A stretch of DNA of 64,000 nt from Acinetobacter sp. TGL-Y2 (GCF_001612555.1 NZ_CP015110.1:1488001-1552000), one strand, 5' to 3'; shown: positions 18,290 to 28,076, counted from the stretch's first letter. Translations and numbers: made by a program. The notes: generated by a model not told the origin, from the sequence alone.

Positions 18290-18396
18290 AAACTATAACT
18301 TCCTTTAGGTTTCACCCAGCTTGCAGAAATGCGCAAGTTGGCTTATTTCACAATTTTCAGGTACGGTTCTGTTACACCACTCAAAAAAGATGCACC

Positions 18397-18576
18397 ATGA
18401 AAACTATAAATACATTAAAACACTTCAGTATTGACTCAGCCAATCAAATTTCATTACCTTGCACCTTAGATGAAAAAGACCAAGTGATTGAGGTTCGAGA
18501 CTACCAAGGAAATGTGCTGCAACACAATAAAGAAGCACGTCAGGTGCTGTGGAATGGAAGGCGATTGTATTATTGA
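18397..18576 (+). CDS. Small 59-residue protein, tail-to-tail with integrase
   Basis: A short open frame from ATG to TGA encodes MKTINTLKHF... ending in ...GRRLYY. Its stop codon ends on the base before the integrase stop codon begins, so the two genes are exactly abutting and convergent. The hydrophilic, beta-like sequence (QVIEVRDYQGNVLQHNKEARQVLWNG) looks like a real small phage protein. Function unknown. Confidence 0.55.
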   Translation: MKTINTLKHFSIDSANQISLPCTLDEKDQVIEVRDYQGNVLQHNKEARQVLWNGRRLYY

Positions 18577-19788
18577 TTACCAATCGTCAACCATATCAGC
18601 CCAATCCTGCATCATCTTTCTGCGGTCATTTAGCCATTTTGCATGGTCATAAGCAGCTTTTACCTTATCACCCTTAACATGCGCAAGCTGAAGCTCTATC
18701 CAGTTTGAGTTGTAGTTTGCCTCATTCAGGCTTGTGGATGCTGTAGCCCTAAAATCATGCATAGTGATATGTCCTAATCCCATATTTCGAAATGATTGAT
18801 TTAGTGTTGTAGGGGCAATCATTGAATTATTGTTAACGCCCGGGAATATATAAGGGCTATCTGGATAAGCAGCAAATTGCGCCCTCAAGATCTTCATAAC
18901 TTGATCTGATAGTGGCACAATATGAATTCTATTTTTCTTCATGTTGCGCTTACCATTAAGAATGTCAGACTTAGACGCGATTGGAATGGTCCATGTACGG
19001 GCCTCAAAATCAATATACTCTTTCAACCCTCTGCGGACTTCGATTGTCCGTAGCATTGTATAGATAAGTGCTTTAAGTGCATTTTTGGTGCTGATAGAGC
19101 CTTTATATTTATTAATACTCGGCATAATTAGTTTTTGGTCTTTTGAGCTGACAGGCTGGGCATTCTCTGTTTCAGGGGTATGAATGTATCCACGTAACGC
19201 ATAGGTTGGATCATTGATCAATCTGTCGGAGATGATCGCATACTGCATGATCTCAGCAATAATTTGTCTAATTGAGATCGCCTTGTTTTCTCCAGTACCT
19301 TTACCTGATTTCAAGACTCTCTTAATTGCACTATCCATAATGTTCTTAACATCAACAGAACTCACATCCTTAATTGGCTTATCCCCGATTATGGGGAAGA
19401 TATCTACATCGTATGCAAGATTTCGAATATAGAGCCAATTTTTTGATTTTGATTTCTTTTTATGCTCACAATATTCTTTAGCAATAGCTCGGAATGTCTC
19501 TTCTTGTGCCTGCATCGCCTCCATGCGTTCAGCCTTCTTAAGAGTGATAGGGTCAATATTTTTAGCAAGTTGCTCTCGAAACTCATTTGTTTTAGTTCTA
19601 GCGTATGAAAGGCTTATTTCGGGATATTGTCCAATTGTTAGCATCTGTGGTTTATTCAGAAAACGATAACGGAACCGCCAAAACTTCTTTCCAGTAGGTC
19701 GAACCTCAATACACAATCCAGAGTGATCAGCGACGCGATATACTTTGTCTTGAGCTTTTAGCTGCTTGATTTTTAAGTCATTTAACAT
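18577..19788 (-). CDS. Phage integrase, P4-type tyrosine recombinase
   Basis: 403 residues. The N-terminal arm-binding domain (DUF4102-like; 'LCIEVRPTGKKFWRFRYRFLNKPQMLTIGQYPEISLSYAR') occupies ~1-95 and the core-binding domain ~100-200. The catalytic domain shows Arg in 'TMLRTIEVRRGL', a Lys-containing beta strand, 'HDFRAT' (H-x-x-R), 'LAH' and the nucleophile Tyr in 'AAYDHAKWL'. It catalyses site-specific integration. It is the last gene before the host junction and is read toward the phage interior. Confidence 0.93.
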   Translation of the reverse strand: MLNDLKIKQLKAQDKVYRVADHSGLCIEVRPTGKKFWRFRYRFLNKPQMLTIGQYPEISLSYARTKTNEFREQLAKNIDPITLKKAERMEAMQAQEETFRAIAKEYCEHKKKSKSKNWLYIRNLAYDVDIFPIIGDKPIKDVSSVDVKNIMDSAIKRVLKSGKGTGENKAISIRQIIAEIMQYAIISDRLINDPTYALRGYIHTPETENAQPVSSKDQKLIMPSINKYKGSISTKNALKALIYTMLRTIEVRRGLKEYIDFEARTWTIPIASKSDILNGKRNMKKNRIHIVPLSDQVMKILRAQFAAYPDSPYIFPGVNNNSMIAPTTLNQSFRNMGLGHITMHDFRATASTSLNEANYNSNWIELQLAHVKGDKVKAAYDHAKWLNDRRKMMQDWADMVDDW

Positions 19789-19789
19789 A

Positions 19790-19844
19790 TTGTGAGTAAC
19801 AACCGTTATGGTCTATAAGGATTTACTCACAATATTACTCACAA
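19790..19844. repeat. Candidate integrase arm sites: 10-bp repeats
   Basis: The 10-mer ttactcacaa occurs twice as a direct repeat (19823-19832 and 19835-19844, 12-bp spacing), and its reverse complement ttgtgagtaa lies at 19790-19799, overlapping the integrase start region. The location between integrase and host junction is where arm-type binding sites or an autoregulatory operator would be. Confidence 0.5.
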
Positions 19845-19937
19845 ATAAAAGTAATGTCATGTCATGCTAGGTTATGAGTGGTAACGATAACAATATAACA
19901 AAATCAAATAGATAGGGTTCAAAGAAAGGCAAGGTAA

Positions 19938-20186
19938 CACAACGTAAGACCATTGCTTGATATGGATGCGATAGACCACGAAATGATGCGTGAATTTCAT
20001 GAGCCAGGTGATGTTAAAAGATCTGTGATGATTATCCCGCATGACCAATTGGATGAATGGTTAAGTTTAAAAACGACGAATATTCAAAAATTTGCATTGG
20101 GTTTTCCTGTAGATGAGTTTGAATGTTTTTATTGTCCAAAATCTCGACATGCAAAAGATTCACCGCAACTCAATATTTTTGAGTAG
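19938..20186 (+). pseudogene. 3' fragment of a SRAP (YedK/HMCES-like) gene cut by the prophage
   Basis: An open frame from 19938 (TTG at 19953 possible) encodes about 82 residues with 'DAIDHEMMREFHEPGDVKRSVMIIPHDQLDEWLS'. This is like the conserved C-terminal part of SOS-response-associated peptidases (usual pattern: His-x-x-Met, then a 'KR..(V/M)I(L/I)...WL' strand). The N-terminal catalytic Cys2 half is missing. SRAP proteins crosslink to abasic sites in single-stranded DNA. The rest should be at the left prophage end. Alternatively a downstream start makes a short unrelated protein. Confidence 0.55.
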
Positions 20187-20219
20187 GATGATTGAATCAA
20201 GCTTTTTAAAATGTGTGGA

Positions 20220-20684
20220 TTAATGAGAAAGATTTTTGAAAATATGCTTCAAACATTCCATCATTTTCTCAATTTGAAGAGGCGTTAAGCCCTCAAAAGA
20301 CTGCTCTAATACCACTGTCATCAAATCATTGATTTTTTCTGTCATTTTATTACCTTGCTCAGTCAAAACGACACGGGTAATACGCGCATCATTTTCACAT
20401 GAATAGGTATTGACCATACCTTCGTCTTTTAAACGATAGACAATTTTGGTGGTGGTCGACATTTTAGACACAATCATATCGGATAAGTCCGAAACGCTGG
20501 CATCAGGTTTGGTCAAAAGCGCTAGCAATAAGCGTCTTCTTGAGTTATCTACCCCGTGTTTTTTTAAAACCTGATCTACATTTTGCACATACTGTGCATG
20601 AACCTGAGTCACCCAAAAAAAAGGAAAGTCTTGTAAATCAAAGTTATCCACTGAAGGTAAAAATTTCGCGTATTTTTTCGACAT
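20220..20684 (-). CDS. MarR-family transcriptional regulator
   Basis: 154 residues with a winged-helix core (~50-115: 'SVSDLSDMIVSKMSTTTKIVYRLKDEGMVNTYSCENDARITRVVLTEQGNKM', the last part being the wing and DxR region). MarR proteins bind palindromes as dimers and are released by small ligands. The target is not obvious, since a 729-base gap lies upstream and a phage junction downstream. Confidence 0.88.
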   Translation of the reverse strand: MSKKYAKFLPSVDNFDLQDFPFFWVTQVHAQYVQNVDQVLKKHGVDNSRRRLLLALLTKPDASVSDLSDMIVSKMSTTTKIVYRLKDEGMVNTYSCENDARITRVVLTEQGNKMTEKINDLMTVVLEQSFEGLTPLQIEKMMECLKHIFKNLSH

Positions 20685-21413
20685 TGTGTTGCCCTTAATT
20701 TTTGTTATTTATACAGTGATTTTTATAAAGCACCGCCTATGATAGTTGATATTTATCAGATTAATCAACATATGATCAACAGCTTAATGGATAAAAGGAA
20801 CGAATTTTCAAATTTAAACGCTCAGCAGTAGCGTTTGATGCTGGATGAGTTGTTCTAAAAACATGATTTAGCTTTATTTATCGTATTTAAGTGGATATTT
20901 GCAAATTAAGAAAAGTGATCTAATGGTGAGTTTAAAAAGCGCCTAATTTTAATCTGTAGTAGCGCGTTTAATCAAATCATCATCTATTTCACTTTCTTAT
21001 CAGTAACAACCTAACATAATATGGTATTTCAATTTCTAAAGGCGTTTATGGCCGCTATGTATGTGGCTCTTGTCTCTGAACGCTATCTCACAAAGCAGTT
21101 TTCGAGTCAATGCAGCAACTAAAAAATAATCCGATGTACTTGCCCAATAAGTGTTTCGAAAAGGTCAGATTTAACATTATATCTTTGTTTATTAAATATT
21201 AATTCTTGTTTTATGGATTTCCTTGAAAATATTATGAGCAATATGTAGGCATTATTTAGATAAAATTTTTTTAATAAAAAGAATTACAAATCCCAAATCT
21301 TATGCATAATGTTCTCACTATTTTTGAAAAGGTATCTTTTTATATGGACCCGTCGCCGTGTTGGTTAATTTTTTTTGTTTCGACTTTAAATAATAATAAA
21401 GTGGAGATCTAAT
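20685..21413. other. Long intergenic region upstream of MarR and TerC genes
   Basis: 729 bases without a convincing gene. It must hold the divergent promoters of the MarR and TerC-type genes. A 33-codon frame (21021-21122) is the only short ORF noticed and has no good ribosome site. I looked for a manganese (yybP-ykoY) riboswitch in front of the TerC gene and saw no clear match. Confidence 0.5.
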
Positions 21414-22952
21414 ATGGAGTTTTTATTAGATCCCGGAATTTGGGTTGGATTAATTACCTTAATCATTCTAGAAATCGTATTAGGTATTGATAATCTTGTT
21501 TTCATTGCTATTTTGGCTGAAAAACTCCCCCCTGAACAGCGCGATAAAGCACGTGTAATTGGTCTTACGCTGGCATTGTTCATGCGATTAGGTCTGCTGT
21601 TCGCAATTTCTTGGTTGGTCACATTGACTAAACCGCTGATAACACTCTTCGATTTTACTTTCTCTGGGCGAGATTTAATTTTGCTCTTCGGTGGCTTATT
21701 CCTTGTATATAAAGCCGTCACCGAATTACACGAAAAAATGGAAGGTAAGCCTGAAATCAAGGCAACTTCAAATATCGTGTATGCAGGTTTTGTTGCAGTC
21801 GTTGCACAAATTGTCGTACTTGATGCCGTATTCTCATTGGATTCAGTGATTACCGCGATTGGTATGGTCGACAACATCTATGTGATGATGGTCGCAATGA
21901 TCGTGGCGATGGTCGTGATGCTCATTGCCTCTAAACCATTAACAAATTTTGTAAATCGTCACCCGACTGTGGTGATTCTATGCCTAAGCTTCTTATTGTT
22001 AATTGGTGTGAGCTTAATTGCTGAAGGTTTTGGTTTCCATATTCCGAAAGGTTATATTTACTCAGGTATAGGTGTTGCGATTGTGATTGAAGCATTCAAT
22101 CAATTTACCAATCGCAATGTGGAGAAGCATGAATCTAAGATTCCGCTTCGTCACCGTACTGCAGATTCAATTTTAAAATTGATGGGTAGTCGTCTAATGA
22201 CCGACATGGATGCGCCAGATGCAGATGATGCGTATCAAGCTTTTGGTCATGAAGAACGCTATATGGTTGGTGGTGTATTGTCACTGGCTGAACGTCCAGT
22301 TGCTTCAATTATGACACCGAGAAATCAAATTTCTTGGGTGAATATAGAAGATGACGTGGACGCAATTCGTGAGCAAGTCCTTTCAGTTCCACACAGTTTA
22401 TTTCCCGTGTGTCGTGGTCAACTCGACAAGGTGATTACCATTGTTCGTGCCAAAGAGCTGATTGATGCTTTGGATGATCCTGAGCAAATGAAAGCATTGT
22501 TAAAACGGGTTCGTCCTATTTTTATTTATGAAAAAATGAAAGTAATCGATGCGATTAACACCTTACGCACCTCTAAAGGTTCACTGGTATTGGCAACCAA
22601 CGAATATGGAAATATTCAAGGTTTGATCTCTCCACTTGATGTGTTTGAGGCTATTGCGGGTGAATTCCCAGATGCAGATGAGCAACTTGAGCTGGTGAGA
22701 CTCGATGAAAATACTTGGAAAGCTTCAGGTATGCTCGACTTGTACCAGTTAGAGTTAGAACTGAGCATGTTAGATTTAGATTTGGTTCAAGAAGATTCGG
22801 GTTATTTTAGTGTTGCTGGATTAATTTTAGACAAATCCAATGGTGAAGCGAAAGCCGGCACTATTATTGAGCATGAAGGTGTGAAGTTTGAAATCCTAGA
22901 AATGGATGAAACCCGCATCAAAACAGTGACAATCAGTACATTCTCGAATTAA
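21414..22952 (+). CDS. TerC-family membrane protein with CBS and CorC/HlyC domains (YoaE/YegH-like)
   Basis: 512 residues. The N-terminal TerC domain (~1-220) has about seven membrane segments and conserved acidic motifs ([30 protein letters not shown]). A CBS pair (~285-405: '[20 protein letters not shown]', 'RAKELIDAL', '[17 protein letters not shown]') and a C-terminal CorC/HlyC transporter-associated domain (~415-505) follow. Likely inner-membrane metal ion (manganese type) export or homeostasis. GGAG lies 9 bases before the ATG. A terminator follows directly. Confidence 0.88.
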   Translation: MEFLLDPGIWVGLITLIILEIVLGIDNLVFIAILAEKLPPEQRDKARVIGLTLALFMRLGLLFAISWLVTLTKPLITLFDFTFSGRDLILLFGGLFLVYKAVTELHEKMEGKPEIKATSNIVYAGFVAVVAQIVVLDAVFSLDSVITAIGMVDNIYVMMVAMIVAMVVMLIASKPLTNFVNRHPTVVILCLSFLLLIGVSLIAEGFGFHIPKGYIYSGIGVAIVIEAFNQFTNRNVEKHESKIPLRHRTADSILKLMGSRLMTDMDAPDADDAYQAFGHEERYMVGGVLSLAERPVASIMTPRNQISWVNIEDDVDAIREQVLSVPHSLFPVCRGQLDKVITIVRAKELIDALDDPEQMKALLKRVRPIFIYEKMKVIDAINTLRTSKGSLVLATNEYGNIQGLISPLDVFEAIAGEFPDADEQLELVRLDENTWKASGMLDLYQLELELSMLDLDLVQEDSGYFSVAGLILDKSNGEAKAGTIIEHEGVKFEILEMDETRIKTVTISTFSN

Positions 22953-22962
22953 TCTTATGTTT

Positions 22963-22992
22963 AAAAAAGCCTCACTTCTGTGAGGCTTTTTT
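22963..22992. terminator. Terminator between TerC-type gene and hydrolase
   Basis: Perfect stem (aaaaaagcctcac/gtgaggcttttt), 4-base loop, T and A runs on both sides; serves both convergent genes. Confidence 0.85.
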
Positions 22993-23030
22993 GTTTGCAT
23001 TGTTGAAACTTGAATCGCTGGAAAAGATAA

Positions 23031-23894
23031 TTAACTTGAAACTGGAATCTGCGCTCGAATGACGGGCCAAATATTTTGATGGGATTTTTTAAACATCTGC
23101 ATATGACCAATGCTGTGATGCTCATACTGCTTGGGTACAACTTCAATCATATGGGTGTTTGCATTTGGATAAAGTCTTAATAAATCTTTGACATTGGCTT
23201 CAGTCGCAATTTCATCATCAGATGTCCAAAGTACAGTGATTGGAGTATTGACCTCATTGTGGAAATCTTCAAAAATGCTTTGTCCAATCGCATTGGTGAC
23301 ATAGCCTGGGTTGCTACAAAACTGGGCCCATTGTTTTGCCACATTTTTCGGTAAGTTTTCACCCATCCCTAGAAATTTGGTTGCACCATAACCTCTGAAT
23401 ATATTGCTCATAGGGAAAATGACGTTAAACATTAGCGGTGCCAGGGTTTTAGTGCGACCTTTCAATCCTTTTATGTGACCTGTTGAACCTGCAATCGCAA
23501 TGAGTTTTTCAACTTTGGTGTGATTCGGCGTAATCCCTAAAAGCTGACCACCTGCGCTATGACCAATTAAAGTCACGCGATCTTTGGCAGTTTTCTGGAG
23601 TAGCGTATCAATGGCAGCTGGGATATCCAGTTGTCCCCAATCTTGAATACTGGCATTTGAATCCTTAAGGCGTCCATGCAATGAGTCTCCAATTCCACGG
23701 AAGTCAAAGGTCAGCACTGGATGACCTTGGCTACTCAACCATTCTGCGAGAGCATGATAAAAGGTTTTGGTAATACCTGTGGCAGGACAAATGAGAATTG
23801 CATTACTAGGCTCCTGTGCTTGAGCAGGATAGAATCGTGCGCTAAGAGGGTAGTGGTCTGCGCAAATAAGCGTTATATTTTCAAATCTATTCAT
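23031..23894 (-). CDS. Alpha/beta hydrolase
   Basis: 287 residues with the nucleophile elbow GHSAGG (Ser in 'VTLIGHSAGGQLLG'), an Asp in 'LWTSDDEIA' and a C-terminal His in 'YEHHSIGHMQMF'. An N-terminal 'PATGITKTFYHALAEWLSSQGHPVLTFDFRGIGDS' resembles the serine aminopeptidase S33 / YheT-like group. Probably a soluble esterase; substrate unknown. Monocistronic and convergent to the TerC-type gene. Confidence 0.82.
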   Translation of the reverse strand: MNRFENITLICADHYPLSARFYPAQAQEPSNAILICPATGITKTFYHALAEWLSSQGHPVLTFDFRGIGDSLHGRLKDSNASIQDWGQLDIPAAIDTLLQKTAKDRVTLIGHSAGGQLLGITPNHTKVEKLIAIAGSTGHIKGLKGRTKTLAPLMFNVIFPMSNIFRGYGATKFLGMGENLPKNVAKQWAQFCSNPGYVTNAIGQSIFEDFHNEVNTPITVLWTSDDEIATEANVKDLLRLYPNANTHMIEVVPKQYEHHSIGHMQMFKKSHQNIWPVIRAQIPVSS

Positions 23895-24019
23895 TGTGAT
23901 TGATGGTTCTAAATAGGGTCATTTATCTACTCTACACAAATTTAAGTTTATAAACGGTTGCAAAGCTGACTAAAAAGTCATCTTGAAAATATTAAAATAA
24001 TCAAAAGGATGTGATTTAT

Positions 24020-24481
24020 ATGCTGATCAGTATGGAAGGTCTAGATTTATCTGTGAAATTAGCCATTGTTTTTAGCGCTGTTTATTTATGGGTTGGGATG
24101 CTGACGGGTGTTTGGAAATATGTTCAAATCAGTCGGTCTACCCAAGCGCGTGCGCACTATTATGTAGATATTGCACATCGAAGTAGTTTGCTGTATGCAC
24201 CCGCGACTTTGATTTTAGCAGTAATAGCGTACTTCTCAATCTGGAGTGCGCAGGTTAATTTAATTTGTATCGTAATCAATCTCATATTTTTTAGCTTTTC
24301 AATCTTAAGTTATGTGTTACATGGAATCTTAAAAGACACAACCAATCAATTTAAGCATCCACATCGTTTAGGTCAATATTCCTTACCGAAAATACTCATG
24401 AGAATGTTGATGATTTTATTGGTTATAGGTGAAGTGGGAGCAACCAGTATTTTGCTAATCGGGGTTGTGCTGAGTCTTTAA
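24020..24481 (+). CDS. Four-helix membrane protein of unknown function
   Basis: 153 residues from the ATG at 24020, preferred over an in-frame GTG at 24011 because AAAAGGA lies 10 bases from the ATG and only one base from the GTG. Four hydrophobic segments (~12-30, ~57-75, ~78-98, ~128-150) and a loop with 'HPHRLGQYS'. The topology recalls small MAPEG-like proteins, but no diagnostic motif was seen. Confidence 0.6.
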   Translation: MLISMEGLDLSVKLAIVFSAVYLWVGMLTGVWKYVQISRSTQARAHYYVDIAHRSSLLYAPATLILAVIAYFSIWSAQVNLICIVINLIFFSFSILSYVLHGILKDTTNQFKHPHRLGQYSLPKILMRMLMILLVIGEVGATSILLIGVVLSL

Positions 24482-24723
24482 AGCTATATTTTTGATCTTT
24501 CTCAAACTGTAAAGCATTTTAAAGATAGGATCTTTTTTCTAGATTAAAAATATGATGATGGGGGAAGGAAGAGCAAGTGTTTGGATAAAACTGAAGGGGA
24601 TAAAGAGGGAAGGTGTTTTTTTTTCTAGATTTGAGTTTTAGTTTGTAGAGATATATTTAGTTTTTATATTGGCTGTTATAGCGTTTTACCGAGGTTAAAA
24701 ATGGATGACGAGTCATCCATTTT

Positions 24724-24975
24724 CTAGTCAAATTCATGATCTTGTTCAGAAATTTTAACTGGACGGTGTTTGTAATCAATAAAAGCCCATACATAAAATG
24801 CAAAACTTACCACAAGTGCATAAGCAAAAAATTCTGGTTTAAGGTTGCCTTGGATCGCACCTTGTAGCAACAAAGTAAGCATCAAAGCAATAGTTGTACT
24901 GATAAAAACAACAGCGTTGTTATTGGTCTTCAGGGTATTAATGAAGACTTGCTTATTGAAATGTAATGATAACAT
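24724..24975 (-). CDS. Small two-helix membrane protein
   Basis: 83 residues from the ATG at 24975. AGGAGGG directly abuts an earlier ATG (24981), so the second ATG, 6 bases away, is the better start. Two membrane segments (~21-41 and ~50-68) and a charged tail (HRPVKISEQDHEFD). No family is recognised. Confidence 0.6.
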   Translation of the reverse strand: MLSLHFNKQVFINTLKTNNNAVVFISTTIALMLTLLLQGAIQGNLKPEFFAYALVVSFAFYVWAFIDYKHRPVKISEQDHEFD

Positions 24976-25503
24976 CTCCATCCCTCCTGTTGAAGTTGGA
25001 CTAAACCAAGTAGTCTAGTCAGAATTGTAATTATAGTTATACCCTGTATTTATTATTATTTCAACAGCAAATACTACTATTATCTAAATTAAATATTACA
25101 GTATTATGACAAAAGTGAAATATTTGTATTTATATTTGAAAAAAAGCTGTGCGAAAAAAGTATAAATCAAGCATCCAATATAGTGTTAAACAGTTCACGA
25201 AACAAGAGTATGCCTAGTCACAAAACAAGAGTATGCATAGCGATCATCAGGAATGGATCTTAGATAATATAAAGTAAGATAAAGCAAGTATCTTGCCTAA
25301 AAGAGAAAAGTATGACCTATAGTTTTTTTAATTTTTTTGCTCAGCAGATTTTTTATAAATTCGAAATCAATTTTAGGTATTAAAAAGAAAAAAGGAGTAA
25401 AGCTCGTAAACAATAAAAGTCCGTTGGGTAAACTTGACGATTATTGATCACGTGTTTAACCAAGTTTGGGTAAAACAAGGCTATAACGACTCAACTCAAT
25501 CTT
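24976..25503. other. AT-rich intergenic region with a short direct repeat
   Basis: 528 bases without a credible gene. A 17-bp near-perfect direct repeat (aacaagagtatgc[c/a]tag) lies at 25201-25217 and 25224-25240. The AT-rich part near 25,020-25,160 probably holds the promoter of the small membrane protein. Confidence 0.4.
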
Positions 25504-26796
25504 TCATTTCTTAAGCTTGTCGATTGCAAAGGCAATGATTAGCACGATACATGATGGGATTAACCATGCTAAGTTTTGTGCAGTGAGGGGTAAGCTCTGT
25601 AATATTGAAGGTAAGAAACCATCTAAACCAGCGACTTTTAATCCATCAAGCACACCAAACACAAATGCAATAGCTGTAACAGGTGCAATCACGTTTGAAG
25701 GCTTGTTGAAGAACCTCCAGAAAAAGCCCAGTAAAATCACCACAATCGCAGGCGGATAAATCGCACTGAGTACAGGAACAGAGACCGCAATTAACTTGGT
25801 CAAACCTAAGTTAGAAATGACGAATGCGAAACCCACCAAAATCAACACCCATTTTTTATAGGTGATTTTAGTGATTTGTGAGAAGTATTCTGCACATGCG
25901 CAGGTAAGTCCAATGGCAGTGACCATGCATGCGATAAAAATCATTGCACTTAAAAACAGTGACCCATACGAACCGAAAGCGTGTTCTACATAAGCATGTA
26001 AAATAATTGCGCCATTGGCTGCATTCGGCGCTGCATCGTGGCTGCCTAAACCGAGTTTAAATAAGCTGAGATAAACCAGTGTTAGACCAATACCTGAAAT
26101 GAGGCTGGCAATCACTGCATATTTGGTAATGAGCTTTTCATTGGTTACGCCGCGTGAACGAATCGCATTAATAATCACGATACCAAACACCAAAGCACCT
26201 AAAGTATCCATGGTCAAATAACCATTGACGAAACCTTCAGAGACTGGGCTTGAGACATAATTGTTAATGGGTGCAGGAATCACTCCCGCAGGAATCATTA
26301 GTGCTGCGCCACCCAAAATCACCAGAGATAAAATTTTCAGGGGAGACAGTACATAACCCACGGTGTCTAAAATTTTATTTGGATAGAGCGAAACCAACGT
26401 CACGAATGCAAAATAAATGGCACTGTAAATCAGTAAGTTGCTATTTGATGTTCCAAAATAGGATGAGAAACCAATTTCATAAGAAACAGTTGCGGTACGC
26501 GGTGTTGCAAATAGAGGACCTACTGCTAAGTAACACGCTACAGTTAAAATCAGACTGGCGATTTTACCTAAAGGTGAGCTTAAAACTTGAATAGAACCCT
26601 GAACACGCGACAAAGCGATAATGGTAATGACAGGCAAACCGACAGCTGTGATTAAAAAACCCAGTGCTGCAAGCCAAACATGTTCGCCAGCTTGCTGTGC
26701 CACGATTGGAGGAAAGATAATATTGCCGGCACCGATGAATAGTGCAAAGGTCATAAAACCTAAGGCAATAATATCCCGTGTACGTAAATTCGTCAT
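25504..26796 (-). CDS. brnQ: Branched-chain amino acid carrier BrnQ
   Basis: 430 residues, normal for the LIVCS family, with about 12 membrane segments. The start 'DIIALGFMTFALFIGAGNIIFPP' and 'ACYLAVGPLFATPRTATVSYEIG' are hallmark BrnQ segments. It imports Leu/Ile/Val with sodium or protons. Monocistronic. Confidence 0.93.
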   Translation of the reverse strand: MTNLRTRDIIALGFMTFALFIGAGNIIFPPIVAQQAGEHVWLAALGFLITAVGLPVITIIALSRVQGSIQVLSSPLGKIASLILTVACYLAVGPLFATPRTATVSYEIGFSSYFGTSNSNLLIYSAIYFAFVTLVSLYPNKILDTVGYVLSPLKILSLVILGGAALMIPAGVIPAPINNYVSSPVSEGFVNGYLTMDTLGALVFGIVIINAIRSRGVTNEKLITKYAVIASLISGIGLTLVYLSLFKLGLGSHDAAPNAANGAIILHAYVEHAFGSYGSLFLSAMIFIACMVTAIGLTCACAEYFSQITKITYKKWVLILVGFAFVISNLGLTKLIAVSVPVLSAIYPPAIVVILLGFFWRFFNKPSNVIAPVTAIAFVFGVLDGLKVAGLDGFLPSILQSLPLTAQNLAWLIPSCIVLIIAFAIDKLKK

Positions 26797-27156
26797 AACA
26801 AGGAGATCGGTTGAACAAAAGAAAGGGATTTTAGAGGATATGAATTTAATTTTGGAGTTTATTTTTTATTGAATCTTCATTTAATAAATATTGAATAACG
26901 TAATGATTAATAGGAGTAGATGTGTGTTCAAATTAAGTAATTGAATTAAAATGTTATCTATCTTTATTAAGAAAATTCTAATATGAATGGCTTTAAAATA
27001 TAAGCATAGTTTGAATTTAAAATCCGCAATTTAAATGCACATTTTTTAGACGCTGAAATTCTTATTTTGTTTAAAAAGCAAACATGTTGATTTGGGGTTG
27101 AGAAATATCAACCTTAAAAGCTTATAATCGAGCAGAATAAATTTGAGGTGGTTGAC
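26797..27156. other. Divergent promoter region between brnQ and map
   Basis: About 360 AT-rich bases with no gene or strong hairpin seen. It must contain both outward promoters. Confidence 0.4.
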
Positions 27157-27951
27157 ATGAAGGCGGCTAAAATAAGTATTAAAACCGAGCAAGATATTGA
27201 AAAGTTGAGAATATCTGGGCGTTTGGCAGCTGAAGTTTTAGCAATGATCGGTGAGTACGTAAAGCCGGGTGTGACCACTGAATATTTAGATGATATTTGT
27301 CATACGTATATTGTGAATATGCTGAAAGTGATTCCGGCCAATATTGGTTATTATGGTTATACCAAAACCACCTGTATTTCACCCAATGAAGTGGTATGTC
27401 ATGGGATTCCATCTGCTAAAACGATATTAGAAGACGGTGATATTATTAATATTGATGTGGCGATTATCAAAGATGATTACTACGGCGACACCAGTCGTAT
27501 GTATTACGTCGGTCACATTAAACCAGAAGCGAAAAAACTGGTCGATACCACCTATGAAGCCATGCTTGCGGGGATTCATGCAGTCAAACCGGGCGCAACC
27601 TTGGGTGATGTGGGGTATGCCATTCAAACCGTGGCACAGCGTGAAGGGTATAGTATTGTGCGTGAATACTGCGGTCACGGCATTGGGAAGGTTTATCACG
27701 AACAACCGAATGTGTTGCATTATGGTCAAGCGGGTCAAGGTATTGAGCTTAAAAAAGGTATGGTGTTCACCATTGAGCCGATGGTGAATATGGGCAAAGC
27801 TCGTGTTAAAGAATTAAAAGATGGATGGACCGTAGTAACAGCCGATAAATCATGGTCTGCGCAGTGGGAACACATGGTTGCTGTGACCGATACTGGTTTT
27901 GAATTACTTACCCCTTGGCCAGAAGGCACAGGGGCATATCCTGAAATTTAG
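27157..27951 (+). CDS. map: Methionine aminopeptidase, type I
   Basis: 264 residues. The ATG at 27157 is 7 bases after GAGGT; an in-frame GTG at 27148 is part of that ribosome site. Metal ligands fit the pattern: Asp in 'NIDVAIIKDDYYGDTSRMY', His in 'YCGHGIGK', Glu in 'FTIEPMVN' and Glu in 'AQWEHMVAVT'. It removes N-terminal Met. It is not beside rpsB/tsf, so it may be a second map copy. Confidence 0.93.
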   Translation: MKAAKISIKTEQDIEKLRISGRLAAEVLAMIGEYVKPGVTTEYLDDICHTYIVNMLKVIPANIGYYGYTKTTCISPNEVVCHGIPSAKTILEDGDIINIDVAIIKDDYYGDTSRMYYVGHIKPEAKKLVDTTYEAMLAGIHAVKPGATLGDVGYAIQTVAQREGYSIVREYCGHGIGKVYHEQPNVLHYGQAGQGIELKKGMVFTIEPMVNMGKARVKELKDGWTVVTADKSWSAQWEHMVAVTDTGFELLTPWPEGTGAYPEI

Positions 27952-27984
27952 ACCTAAAACGTGATTGTAATAAATATGATATCC

Positions 27985-28026
27985 AAAAACCTATTCTGCG
28001 TATCTTCCCAGTTGAATAGGTTTTTT
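27985..28026. terminator. Terminator between map and BenE-type gene
   Basis: An 11-bp stem (aaaacctattc/gaataggtttt) with a long 17-base loop and a T run. Confidence 0.65.
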
Positions 28027-28076
28027 AATACTTGTCCATTTATTTTTAAATGAGCTTTTTAAATGAGCTTTTTAAG

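Larger units (their letters stand above)
1..19940. mobile_element. Prophage, right-hand part (left end outside window)
   Basis: Tail, tailspike, holin, endolysin and spanin-like genes run rightward and are followed by accessory cassettes and a tyrosine integrase on the minus strand. The tail order tape measure, DUF2460, DUF2163, NlpC/P60, tail-tip protein matches gene transfer agents and related siphophages. The right edge is placed between the integrase promoter region and the truncated SRAP-like gene that starts near 19,938. The attachment core cannot be defined because the left junction is not in the window. Head, packaging and replication genes are presumably to the left. Confidence 0.9.

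Noticed and set aside
21021..21122. 33-codon frame in the MarR-TerC gap
   Set aside because: No ribosome site and no recognised product.
21300..21413. Manganese riboswitch in front of the TerC-type gene
   Set aside because: The conserved helices and loop sequences were not found by eye.
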